From JBJXGV01 sp046160485 (lineage in GTDB: Bacteria > Orphanbacterota > Orphanbacteria > JBJXGV01), in NCBI GenBank assembly GCA_046160485.1, contig JBJXGV010000072.1, positions 102,760 to 166,759 of the forward strand: DNA of 64,000 bases. The letters are read 5' to 3'. The position numbers and the translations under genes are program-made. Of the stretch, positions 16,981 through 29,275 are shown piece by piece; position 1 is the first letter of the stretch; each line of letters begins with the position of its first letter. The notes below the pieces were generated by a model. The model did no database searches. It saw only the letters and a list, made by a program, of their open reading frames with translations, and was not told where the DNA came from.

Positions 16981-18015
16981 ATGGTGAAGATCGGAATCGT
17001 TGGCTGCGGGTATTGGGGGCTCAACCTCGTGCGCAACTTCGCGGACGCGCGCGGCGGGAGCGTCGCCGTGCTCTGCGACGCGGACGAGAAGTCGCTCGCG
17101 AAGGCGAAGCGATTCGCGCCCGACGCGGCGCTGACGCGCAGCTTCGACGACGCGCTCGGCTCCGATGTCGACGCGCTCGTGCTCGCGACGCCGGCCGCGG
17201 CGCACGCGACGATGGCGATCGCGGCGCTACGCGCGGGAAAACACGTCTTCGTCGAGAAGCCGCTCGCGACGACGGCGCGCGACGCGGCACGTGTCGTCGA
17301 CCTCGCCGAGGCGCGCGGCCTCACGCTCATGGTCGGCCACACGTTCCTCTACAACGCCGCGGTGCTGCAGATTCGCGACCGAATCAAGAGCGGCGAGATC
17401 GGCGACGTCTACTACATCTACCAGCAGCGATTGAATCTCGGGAAGGTGCGCGACGACGTGAACGTGATGTGGAACCTCGCGCCGCACGACATCTCGATCG
17501 TTCTCTGCTGGCTCGACGAGATGCCGACAGCCGTCAGCGCGAAGGGGCTCACGTTCCTGCAGGACTCGATCGAGGATGTCGTCTTCGCGAGCCTCGATTT
17601 CGCGGGCGGTCGCTCTGCGCATATTCACAACTCGTGGCTCGACCCATCGAAGGTGCGCCGCGCCACGATCGTCGGCTCGAAGAAGATGATCCTCTACGAC
17701 GACATGAACCCCGACGCGATGATCCAGCTCTTCGACAAAGGGATCGATCGGAAACACCTCGATCGCAACCTCGGCGAGTTCGATTCGTTCGCGAAGTTCC
17801 AGCTCATTCATCGCGCGGGCGATCTCGTCGTGCCGCGCGTGAATTTCGTCGAGCCGCTGCGTGTGGAGGCCGAGCACTTCATCGAGTGCGTCGCAAAGGG
17901 CGCGCGCCCGACGACCGACGGCGAGCATGGCCTTGCGGTCGTGCGCATTCTCGAGGCGCTGCAGAAGTCGCTCAAGGGCGGCGGGAAGTCGGTCAAGATT
18001 CGCTGGAACGCGTAG
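16981..18015 (+). CDS. Gfo/Idh/MocA family oxidoreductase
   Basis: This 344-residue NAD(P)-dependent dehydrogenase has the N-terminal Rossmann motif GIVGCGYWGLN (4-14). The family signature EKPLATT near residue 97 contains the catalytic-site Lys. HTFLYNAAV follows, and then the alpha/beta substrate domain with APHDISIVLCWL. Members closest in style (GCGYWG start, HDI motif) oxidise sugar nucleotides, for example UDP-N-acetyl sugars in surface-glycan pathways. A role in polysaccharide synthesis is plausible but not shown, as the next gene is convergent. TAGAAT lies six bases before the ATG, pointing to a leaderless mRNA. Confidence 0.88.
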   Translation: MVKIGIVGCGYWGLNLVRNFADARGGSVAVLCDADEKSLAKAKRFAPDAALTRSFDDALGSDVDALVLATPAAAHATMAIAALRAGKHVFVEKPLATTARDAARVVDLAEARGLTLMVGHTFLYNAAVLQIRDRIKSGEIGDVYYIYQQRLNLGKVRDDVNVMWNLAPHDISIVLCWLDEMPTAVSAKGLTFLQDSIEDVVFASLDFAGGRSAHIHNSWLDPSKVRRATIVGSKKMILYDDMNPDAMIQLFDKGIDRKHLDRNLGEFDSFAKFQLIHRAGDLVVPRVNFVEPLRVEAEHFIECVAKGARPTTDGEHGLAVVRILEALQKSLKGGGKSVKIRWNA

Positions 18016-18033
18016 GCCGCAAGTCTCTCGCGC

Positions 18034-19566
18034 TCAACGAACATCGTCTGCCGTAAGAGGCGGCGTCTTCCCCTCGAGTTCGCGATGCCACCACGCGCCC
18101 GTCGCGCGCCGCTCCGCGCGGCTCGTGAACGTGTAGCGGTACGACGCGACGCGCAGCATTCTCGGCGGCGCGCCGCCGAACGGATCGTGCGCGAAGAGCG
18201 GCGCGACGGCGGCGGGATCCTCGAGCATCCGCGCGAGCAGCGTGCTGAAGTACTCCGCGTTCGGCTTGCCTCGAAGGAGCAGAAACCAAAGCTGGAAGTC
18301 GACGCGCGGCTGGTGGGGCGCGACGAACGGCGGCGCGCGGCGCACGTCGCCCGGTTTGTGGCGAAACTCGTACGCGCTCCACGTCTCGCCGTCGTTCGAA
18401 CCCTCGATCACCGGCTCGCGCCGCACGAGCGTCATCGACGCGAAGAGGTGATACGCGTTGATCGATCGCCAATTCGACATTTCGCGGCGAAGCGGTTCGA
18501 CAGCGGCGTTGAGCGCGGGCGCGCGAAAGAATCGCGCGAACGGAACGATCGAGAGCGGGACGATGAGCGCCGCGAGCACGTATGGCGCGACGGAGACTAA
18601 CGTCGGCGAGCGCGGCGCCTCGCCGACGACACCGCCCGCGAGCGCGCTCTCGCGCGCTGCGAGCCCGAGCGCGCGCACGACGCCGCGCGGAACGCGCGCC
18701 CCGACCCACGCAAGGTGCCCGTCGTCGAGCACCCACAAACAGAGCGCCATCGTGAGGTAGTTGAAGAAGCCGTAGTTCGCCGTCGCGATGATCGAGATCT
18801 GCATAGCGATGAGCAGCACGAACGCGGCGCCTCGCACACGCCGGTTCGGGACCCAAAAAAGAAGCGGCAGTCCGATCTCGACGACGAACGTGAAAAGCGA
18901 GCACGCCTTGTGCGCCCACAGCGGGAGTTGATGCACGTACCAGCCGATCCACGTCGGCAGCGGCGCCGTTTCGTAGTACGTCGCCATCGCGGTGAGATCG
19001 CGCCAAGTCGGATCGCCCGTGAGAAGTTTCGCGAGGCCCGACTCGACGTGGAAGCGGAACACGAACCACAGCATGAGAAACACGGCGGCGCCGTGAGGCG
19101 CATGAGGGCGACCCGGACGCAGGCCCGGCGGCGCGACGAGAAACGCGAAGAACGCCGACTCGAGAAGCAGGTTGTCCCACTGAAATGAAAGAAAGTCCTG
19201 GCCTACGGAAGCGAACGAGAGATAGAGCGCCCACAGCAACGCGAGTGTTATGCGCGGCGCGACGTTTGCGATGAGCAAGAGACTCGCGAACGCGCCGAGC
19301 GCCGCGGCGGCGACGAGCACGCCGTCGCTCGCGCCCGTCCACCAGAAGATCGTCGGGATGTCGATGAATGTGGCGCGCCCCGTGACGCGCGACAGAAACT
19401 CCCCCGCCGGCAGCAAGCCGCGCGCGCCGAACAGGAGGGTGATCTGCGAGAGGAGCGAGAGAAACGCGACGAGGAACGTGACGCCGAGAAGCCGCGAGAA
19501 AAGGTCGCGGACGCATGCGCGCCCGGCGCGCGGCGGCGCTCCGATCAACGCGTGTGCTTGTGGCAC
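18034..19566 (-). CDS. Lipase maturation factor (LMF1) family membrane protein
   Basis: The 510-residue product has about ten hydrophobic segments in its N-terminal two thirds and a soluble C-terminal domain. The stretch DFLSFQWDNLLLESAFFAF, then FRFHVESGLAKLLTGDPTW, TYYETAPLPTWIGWY and a membrane helix with VEIGLPLLFW are characteristic of the lipase maturation factor family. Eukaryotic members help fold lipases in the ER; bacterial roles are undefined. It starts at a GTG inside the end of the DCC gene (22-bp overlap). LMF/HTTM-like proteins often pair with DCC proteins, so the two are likely functional partners. The C-terminal half carries FxxHQPRxDFQLWFLLL, also a family feature. Confidence 0.85.
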   Translation of the reverse strand: MPQAHALIGAPPRAGRACVRDLFSRLLGVTFLVAFLSLLSQITLLFGARGLLPAGEFLSRVTGRATFIDIPTIFWWTGASDGVLVAAAALGAFASLLLIANVAPRITLALLWALYLSFASVGQDFLSFQWDNLLLESAFFAFLVAPPGLRPGRPHAPHGAAVFLMLWFVFRFHVESGLAKLLTGDPTWRDLTAMATYYETAPLPTWIGWYVHQLPLWAHKACSLFTFVVEIGLPLLFWVPNRRVRGAAFVLLIAMQISIIATANYGFFNYLTMALCLWVLDDGHLAWVGARVPRGVVRALGLAARESALAGGVVGEAPRSPTLVSVAPYVLAALIVPLSIVPFARFFRAPALNAAVEPLRREMSNWRSINAYHLFASMTLVRREPVIEGSNDGETWSAYEFRHKPGDVRRAPPFVAPHQPRVDFQLWFLLLRGKPNAEYFSTLLARMLEDPAAVAPLFAHDPFGGAPPRMLRVASYRYTFTSRAERRATGAWWHRELEGKTPPLTADDVR

Positions 19567-19928
19567 GACTCGTCAGTGCAAACGCGGCCGCGCAGGCGAA
19601 ACCGATTGCGCGCGACGAGCGCGTATCCCCAATCGGCGAGCGCGCGCAACATCGGAACGCGGTAGAGGATCGCGACCGGCGCGAGCACGGCGCGCAACGC
19701 GAGCGTGCGCGCAACCGCCTCGGCGCCGCGGCTCACACGGCCGCCGGGTTCGACGAGGTGGATGGCCGCCTCGCACTCGGGCCGCGTGAGCGTCTCGTAC
19801 TTCGAGAGCACACCGGGATCGCGAAAGGATTCCAGCGTCACGCGACCTTGCACGAGCCGTTCAAGCCGCGCCGCTTGCTCGACGCAGAAGCGGCAATCGC
19901 CATCGTAGATCACGACCGGTTTCGGCAT
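19545..19928 (-). CDS. DCC family (DUF393) thiol-disulfide-oxidoreductase-like protein
   Basis: This 127-residue protein begins PVVIYDGDCRFCVEQA, the defining YDGxCxFC motif of the DCC (DUF393) family. Its CxxC lies where thioredoxin-fold proteins have the active site. Later SRGAEAVARTL and LYRVPMLRALADWGYALVARNR are the conserved helical regions. The family is predicted to be redox active, though no bacterial member has a clear role. It is translationally coupled to the LMF-family gene downstream. A C-terminal Cys pair (CTDESC) could bind metal or form a disulfide. Confidence 0.87.
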   Translation of the reverse strand: MPKPVVIYDGDCRFCVEQAARLERLVQGRVTLESFRDPGVLSKYETLTRPECEAAIHLVEPGGRVSRGAEAVARTLALRAVLAPVAILYRVPMLRALADWGYALVARNRFRLRGRVCTDESCHKHTR

Positions 19929-20032
19929 CGCCCGCTCCGGGGTCGGTTCGACTGCGTGCCATCACTCGCGATCGCGCGCGTCCGCGAAGGCAGCGCGTGC
20001 CTCGAGGCGAGTACGATGCGCGTGCGCGACCG

Positions 20033-21301
20033 CTACGGCTTCGCGCGATACCCCGCGCCGTCGCGCTCCCAAATCTGCACGAGTTCGACGAGCACTGCGA
20101 CCGCGCATTCCATGTCTTCGAGCGCGACCCACTCGAGCGGTCCGTGAATGCCGTGCATCCCCGCGAATATGTTCGGCGCCGGCAAGCCGCGCTCGGTGAG
20201 ACGCGATCCGTCCGTTCCGCCGCGAATCGGCGGCGTCGACGTCGCGAGCCCGACGCGTTCGCACGCCGCGCGCGCGAACTCGACCGGGCGCATATCCTTC
20301 TCGAGCCAGTAGCGCATGTTGCGGTACTGCGGCGTGATCTCGCAGCGCACGCGTGCGCGCGGCTCGCTCGCCGCAAGCCCGTCGCAGAGCGCCCGCACGC
20401 GCGCACCCTTGTCCGCGAGCCCGTCGAGTTCGAAATCTCGCAGAATGAATCGCACCTCGGCATGCGCCGGGTTCCCCGCGATCTCGTACGGGTGAATGAA
20501 TCCCTGCCTGCCTTCGGTCGTCTCGGGCGAGATCCCCTCGCGCGGCATTGCGGCGAGGAGCCGGTTCGCGAGCACGATCGCATTCACCATGCGGTCCTTC
20601 GCGGAACCCGGATGAATCGAAACCCCGTCGATCGTCACGACGGCTTTGTCCGCGGAGAAACTCTCGTACTGAATCTCGCCGGGCGATTCGGCATCGAGCG
20701 TGTACGCCGCGTCGGCGCCCAACTCCGCGAGGTCGAGATTCTCGACGCCGCGCCCGATTTCTTCATCGGGATTAAGGCAGATGCGAATCGTGCCGTGCGG
20801 AATCGTGCGATCGGCGAGAAGCCGCGCCGCGAGCGTCATCACGATCGCGACTCCAGCCTTGTCGTCGGCGCCGAGAAGCGTCGTGCCGCTCGCGGTGATG
20901 ATCGTCTCGCCGATTTTCGACGCGAGGTGCGGCGTGCTCGCGGGATCGATCACTTGCGACGGATCGTCGGGGAGCACGATCGCGCCGCCGCCGTAGTTGC
21001 GGTGCACGATCGGCTTGACGCCCTTGCCGGAGAAATCGCGCGCCGTGTCGACGTGCGCGAAGAACGCGATCACCGGGACATTCTGCTTCGTCGATGTCGC
21101 GGGAATCGTCGCGAGGAGATAGCCATCGGGCGTGAGGTGCACACCCTCGGCGCCGAGCGTGCGCAACTCGCTCTCGAGCACGCGCAGCAAATCCCACTGC
21201 CCCGGCGTACTCGGAGACGTCGCGCTGTCCTCGTCGCTCTGCGTATCGATCTGAACGTATTCGAGGAAGCGGTCGAGAAGTGTTCGCGCGCTTATCGCCA
21301 T
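20033..21301 (-). CDS. pepT: Peptidase T (tripeptide aminopeptidase)
   Basis: PepT removes the N-terminal residue from tripeptides in the cytoplasm. The 422-residue product matches the family length and the M20 di-zinc pattern: His83 and Asp85 in FFAHVDTA, bridging Asp in LLGADDKAGVA (about 146), and the catalytic/ligand Glu pair in NPDEEIGRG (180-181). RGGTDGSRLTERGLPAPNIFAG is the conserved substrate-site stretch near the C-terminus. A TGC-TAGACT element sits seven bases before the ATG, so the mRNA is probably leaderless and independent of the redox operon upstream. Confidence 0.95.
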   Translation of the reverse strand: MAISARTLLDRFLEYVQIDTQSDEDSATSPSTPGQWDLLRVLESELRTLGAEGVHLTPDGYLLATIPATSTKQNVPVIAFFAHVDTARDFSGKGVKPIVHRNYGGGAIVLPDDPSQVIDPASTPHLASKIGETIITASGTTLLGADDKAGVAIVMTLAARLLADRTIPHGTIRICLNPDEEIGRGVENLDLAELGADAAYTLDAESPGEIQYESFSADKAVVTIDGVSIHPGSAKDRMVNAIVLANRLLAAMPREGISPETTEGRQGFIHPYEIAGNPAHAEVRFILRDFELDGLADKGARVRALCDGLAASEPRARVRCEITPQYRNMRYWLEKDMRPVEFARAACERVGLATSTPPIRGGTDGSRLTERGLPAPNIFAGMHGIHGPLEWVALEDMECAVAVLVELVQIWERDGAGYRAKP

Positions 21302-21308
21302 GGCGGGG

Positions 21309-21317
21309 AGTCTAGCA
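21309..21317 (-). promoter_or_regulatory. Extended -10 of the leaderless pepT promoter
   Basis: The minus strand reads TGC-TAGACT, seven bases, then ATG at 21301. It lies in the 40-bp gap between the end of the redox operon and pepT. Confidence 0.5.
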
Positions 21318-21341
21318 CGTCACGAGCGCGCGTCGACGGTC

Positions 21342-22034
21342 TCACGCCCCAGCGAACGGATCGGGCTCCTTCTCGCCGTGCACAAGATCGTCGCCACATC
21401 CGCAAGACGCGTCGTCATCCTGCGAATCGCGCGGGGCGATCGTCCACGGTCCGGCAGGACGGACGGGCACGGGACCCGCGCGGTCCAGGGCACTCCGCGC
21501 GGCGAGCACCAAGTGCGGCGCGCCGGCGCGCACGAGTCCAGCGACGAGAGGCCCGGCCCAGTAGCGGACGTGTTCCTCGACGAACCGCTTCGCGCCGGCC
21601 GCCGCCACATCCGCCGATTCTTCGTCGCCGCGCGACGACGCGAACGCTTCCTTCAGCCGCAGATACCCAACGAAACCCGCTTCGACCGAGACGTGATCGA
21701 TCGGATCTTCGGCGCGCGGCCGGTACGCAAACGCCTCATAGAATCCCGCCAGGTTCGACAAGAGACGCCCCGGGTCTTCCATCCCGCGGTATGTCACTTC
21801 GCGAGGCGAGACCGCGCCGCCCGATCCGAAGACGCGCAGATACGATCCTTCGTCCGCGTCGCGCGCGACGCGCGATGCCCCGCGAAGCGTTGACGATTGC
21901 ACCTCGCGCGCGAGCGCGTGGACCTCGTCGTGCCAGTTCGCACGCGGACGCTCGAGCAGCAGTGCGATGAGCCGCCATTCGGACGCAGCCGCGACGGCCT
22001 CGTGCTCGCGCAACGAAAACGTTCGCGCCGCCAT
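21342..22034 (-). CDS. TorD/DMSO-reductase-family assembly chaperone
   Basis: This 230-residue protein is mainly helical and resembles the TorD/NarJ-like chaperones that hold the molybdenum subunit until cofactor and iron-sulfur clusters are inserted and the Tat signal is released. Supporting segments are LSNLAGFYEAFAY, DHVSVEAGFVGYLRLKEAF and AAGAKRFVEEHVRYWAGPL, the last matching the family helix with H..RW. Its ATG overlaps the stop of the gamma-subunit gene by one base (TGATG). It closes the redox operon, and a Mo-enzyme chaperone is expected in that place. The tail has CGCG, an odd short cysteine pair. Confidence 0.8.
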   Translation of the reverse strand: MAARTFSLREHEAVAAASEWRLIALLLERPRANWHDEVHALAREVQSSTLRGASRVARDADEGSYLRVFGSGGAVSPREVTYRGMEDPGRLLSNLAGFYEAFAYRPRAEDPIDHVSVEAGFVGYLRLKEAFASSRGDEESADVAAAGAKRFVEEHVRYWAGPLVAGLVRAGAPHLVLAARSALDRAGPVPVRPAGPWTIAPRDSQDDDASCGCGDDLVHGEKEPDPFAGA

Positions 22035-22972
22035 CACGCCGGCCCCTGTACGGAGAGCGGGATCCAGACAGAGCGCATCTTTCGCGCGCCCGCTTCTTGA
22101 TGAGCCCCGTCCCAAACCGCAAAGGCAACCTGCGATCGCTCACTGGGCGAAATCGTCCAGGGGAGCGCGCGCGTCAAGACGACGCGCCATTCGCCTCCCG
22201 CCCACTTCGCGGCCCCGCGCGAGCGCGTCACGGGCGCCGGTGTCAGCGTCCCCGGCCCCTCGGCGATGAGGTCCTGCACGGGGGCCTCGCCGGGAAGCGG
22301 ACGCGCCATCGGATTCCCGAGCGCGCGCGCTGGCGCGTAACGCAGCTCCATCGCGCGTTGCTCCTCCGAGCCCGGCGCGAGAGCCGCCGCCTCGAACGGG
22401 TAGTGATCGACGCGCGCGTCCGGGTAGAGCGCGCTGATCGAATCCGGCCGGCCGTTGACCGCCGCCTGCCAGAACGCGCTCCAGTAGGTGATCTCCACCC
22501 GGCGGCCCGCCTCGCCCATTTGCGGAGCAGGCAAGTCGGGGCCCTGTGCGACCGGCAGTTGCACGGCGCAGGCATCGGCGAAGCGCGCCGCGCCGGGAAG
22601 ATCGTTGTTCGTCGAATCGCTCCACGCCAGCCGAAACGCGATCTGCCGCCCATCCGTGATCGCCTGCACGCGCACTTGTGTCGTGGACGCATTCATCAGA
22701 CGCGGCTCGACCATGTCCTGCACGATCAACGCAGCCGCAAAGGTCGGCGCGTCCGCCCACGCGGCGTCGTTCGGATCGCTCGGAAGCGCGCTCCTCTCGA
22801 GCGCCACCACCTCGGTCGCTGCCGGCGCCGGCGCTTTTCCGCACGACGTCAGAAGACTCATCGGAGCCAGCACGGACACGAGCGCCGCGGCGCGGAGAAG
22901 AGACGCCGTGGCGATCCAGGCGCAATCCTTCGCCCCCGCGCGCCGCGTCACCACGTTCGGTTTCGTCTTCAT
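22034..22972 (-). CDS. Haem-b gamma subunit of a type II DMSO-reductase-family enzyme (predicted lipoprotein)
   Basis: The 312-residue protein matches the ethylbenzene-dehydrogenase/haem-b subunit family that passes electrons between the iron-sulfur beta subunit and an outside partner. Visible features are an N-terminal hydrophobic segment with lipobox LLTSC (Cys about 44), a strand pattern starting DPNDAAWADAP, RVQAITDGRQIAFRLAWSD and the C-terminal SQVAFAVWDGAHQE. The axial haem ligands cannot be fixed by eye. Its position, 10 bp after the beta gene and before the chaperone, fits. GAGGAGG precedes the ATG at 22972. Periplasmic, membrane-tethered location is inferred from the lipobox. Confidence 0.82.
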   Translation of the reverse strand: MKTKPNVVTRRAGAKDCAWIATASLLRAAALVSVLAPMSLLTSCGKAPAPAATEVVALERSALPSDPNDAAWADAPTFAAALIVQDMVEPRLMNASTTQVRVQAITDGRQIAFRLAWSDSTNNDLPGAARFADACAVQLPVAQGPDLPAPQMGEAGRRVEITYWSAFWQAAVNGRPDSISALYPDARVDHYPFEAAALAPGSEEQRAMELRYAPARALGNPMARPLPGEAPVQDLIAEGPGTLTPAPVTRSRGAAKWAGGEWRVVLTRALPWTISPSERSQVAFAVWDGAHQEAGARKMRSVWIPLSVQGPA

Positions 22973-22982
22973 CGTCGCCTCC

Positions 22983-24109
22983 TCAGGAAATATTCCCGCG
23001 CGCCACGCCGTGCGCGAAATCGAACGCCTTGCGAATGTGAACGGGTTCGCGCATCGGGACACGTACAATTTCCTCGCCCGCCTCGTCGAAGCCGATGACG
23101 TCGTCTCCGGTGCGCTTCCAACGCGGGACTATCCGCGGCGTCGAGCCGAAGAGCGCGAGAAGCCCGGCGAGGTCGGGATCGTCCGCGGCCGCGCGATACG
23201 TGTCGATCGCGTGGTCCACTCCCGGCCCGAACATCTGGCGCAAGAACGGCCGCGGCACGTGCACCGGCGGGATGTAGTAGACATTCGGCTCGAGTCCAAA
23301 CTGCGGGAAGAGCGGGAGCGCGACCTTGCGCACATGCACCAGGTAGTCGATCGGATTGTCCTCGCGCGCGTTTTCCGGGAGCGAAACCCATCCGACGTGG
23401 CGGATCTTGCCGATGCAATTGACGAAACACTGCGGCTGCTCGCCGATCTCGATCTTCGGGAAGCAACCGATGCACTTTTCAGACGTCCCGGTCATTGGGT
23501 TGTAGAAGATCTTCTTGTACGGACACGCCTTCACGCAGTCGCGGTATCCGCGGCAGCGACCCTGGTCTACGAGGACGATTCCATCCTCGGGGCGCTTGTA
23601 GATCGAGCCGCGCGCACAGGAGGCCAGGCACCCTGGGTAGCTGCAGTGATTGCAGATTCGCGCGAGATAGAAGAACCACTGCGTGTGCGGCAACTGCAAG
23701 AACGCACCGCCGTCGATGCTCCCCGCGCAGTCGTCTTCGCCGACGTTCGGATACGCGTAGTCGTGATCGTCCGGCCGGATGCCGAGCGCGCGCTCGCCCG
23801 CCTCCGCCGCCTCGAAGATCGTGCGCCCCTCATAGCGATTGCCGTTCCAGTTCTGCGACCCGAGCTTCTCGAGGAGTTTTACATCCCAGCCCAATGGGTA
23901 GAATCCGTACGGCTTGCTCTCGACGTTGTTCCAGAGCATGTACTCCTGCCCCTTGCCGGACGTCCACGTCGTCTTGCAGGCGAGTGTGCATGTCTGGCAC
24001 GCGATGCACTTGTTGGTATCGAACACAGCCGCGAATTGCTTCTTGGGCCGACTCTCCGGATACCAGTAGGACATCTCGCGCCCCAGCTGCCAATTATTGA
24101 CTCGCGCCA

Positions 24110-24110
<1 letters not shown>
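22983..24110 (-). CDS. Iron-sulfur beta subunit, nitrite-oxidoreductase (NxrB)-like
   Basis: This 375-residue electron-transfer subunit carries four cluster-binding groups: CIACQTCTLAC, CNHCSYPGCLASC, CRGYRDCVKACPYKK, and CIGC with a later CFVNC. In the third group a Tyr replaces the second Cys (C-x2-Y-x2-C-x3-C), as NarH has Trp, so that cluster is probably 3Fe-4S. The opening VNNWQLGREMSYWYPE and the segments SKPYGFYPLGWDVK, GSIYKRPEDGIVLVDQ and RPFLRQMFGPGVDHAI closely recall the beta subunits of Nitrospira and anammox nitrite oxidoreductases. It has no signal peptide, as expected for export as a complex with the Tat-carrying alpha subunit. The ATG overlaps the alpha stop by one base (TAATG). 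Confidence 0.88.
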
Positions 24111-27561
<3,451 letters not shown>

Positions 27562-27565
<4 letters not shown>

Positions 27566-29274
27566 GGTTTCACCTCCCACTCTCTTATGAACGCAACGAT
27601 CGATTCGATATCGGATGAAGAGAGAGCGCTGTAGACGCTCGAGCCGCGCTCGAAGCCTGGCATCGACGTTCCGCGCCGGCCTCGGCGGATCGTTTCGACG
27701 AGATACGTGTCGGACGCGCTCTCGAGCAGAACGCGATTGTTGAGCGCGGGGCCTTCCTTGCCTTCGCCTTTGTCGCCGTGGCACGGCGCGCAACTGACGG
27801 CGTATTGGGCGCGCCCGATCGCCGCGTCGCCGCGCACCCAACGATCGGGGGCCGCGGCGTCCGCGTCCGCCGCGAGTGCCGGTGCCACGCCGCCGCCGAG
27901 CGCTCGAACGAATTGCACGACGCGCTCGATTTCATCCGGTCGAAGCCCGCCTTCGCCCTCACCCCACGCCGGCATGCGTCGCCCGGGGCGTCCGTGCCGC
28001 ACCGTGTTCGCGATGAACTCGTTCGACGCAATGTCGAGGAAGTCGGGATTCGCGATCGCCGGAAAAGGCGGCGCACCGGCGAAGCGCGTCCCTTCGCCGC
28101 GCGGGCCATGGCAGGCCGCGCAGAACGTGCCGTAGAGCGTGGCGCCGTCCGTCGCGAACTCGCGCTCGCCGAACCGCTCCGATCGCATCCGGTCGTTCGG
28201 CCACGGCGCTTCGTTCGTCTTCGAGCGCCGAAGCGACAACATGTAGCCGGTAAGCGCGTCGATCTCCTTCGTGGAGAGCCCGAGTTCGGGCATGAGCGAG
28301 CCCGGCACGACGCGCGCCGGCGCGGCGAAGTGCTCCGTGAGCCAGTTCGCGAGCGTCTTCTCGCCGTGCACGTGAGTGAAGTCGAGCTGCCCGGGGTCGC
28401 GTTCACCGACGCGCGTCAAATCAGGTCCGTCGTCGCCCCCGACACCCGCGACCTTGTGGCAACCGCGACAGCCGAGCGAGTGGAAGACTGCCTTCGACTC
28501 CACAAGTTGCGGCGCACCCGCGCGCGACGCGAGGAGCGCGGCGATCGCCTCACGGTCGTCGTCGGGTATAGGACCAAACGAACGCCGCCACGTCTCGGCG
28601 GCGCCGTCACGCGAATCGTTCGCAAGGCGCGCGAGATGGTTCGCGTACCAATCCTTGTCGTACGCGATCGCACCCGACCGCGAAAGATCGGGGCCTTCCA
28701 TCCCGCCAGCGCCGCCGGGTCGAAGCGTTCCGCCGCGGCCGTCGAGTTTGTGGCATGCGAGGCAATCGTAGCGCTCCACGAGAGAAGCGCCGGCGCGCAA
28801 GAGATCGAGACGCGGCACGGCAAGATGCGTGTGGCACGAACCGCATCCGGCATCGGCGTACCGCGCCGGTATCATCGGTTCGGGCCAATGGTGGACATCG
28901 CCGTGCGCGGCGGCGCGCTCGGTGGCGCGCCCCTGTCCGCCATGGCAGACCGTGCAACCGAACTCGGCCGGGTCATGAGCCACATTCGGATGTTTGTCGA
29001 AGAGGTGATCGCCTTCGATCGGCGATTCGCCCGGCGCCATTCCGATGTGGCACGTCACGCAGCGATCGGTCGCCTTCATCGCGGGCGCTACGACTTGCCG
29101 GAGCTGCACGCGAAAGTCGGCGCGCGCCTCCTCCGAGAGATGCTCGTCGCGATACTCGCGCTGCGTGCGCCGCCACTCTTGCCGGACGTTCTCGCGAAAC
29201 GCCGCGTACCCAAGAAGCGCGAGCGTCGCCACACTCGACCAGAGCAGCAGGTGCTTGTTCGCCGCGACGTTCAT
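27562..29274 (-). CDS. Seven-haem cytochrome c, membrane-anchored
   Basis: The 570-residue protein has an N-terminal membrane anchor or uncleaved signal (about 8-24, LLLWSSVATLALLGYAAF) and seven CxxCH haem sites: CVTCH, CTVCH, CGSCH, CLACH, CRGCH, CAACH and CAPCH. The first three lie in a compact multihaem region and the last four in monohaem-like cytochrome c domains with Met ligands (for instance SLMPELGLS, RRMPAWGEG, TSMPGF). It should carry electrons in the periplasm between the Rieske/cytochrome b complex and the Mo enzyme or a terminal oxidase. One base separates it from cytochrome b, and four bases overlap with the catalytic subunit. The ATG at 29274 was chosen over the longer frame to 29340, which would intrude into cytochrome b. 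Confidence 0.9.
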
Positions 29275-29275
29275 C

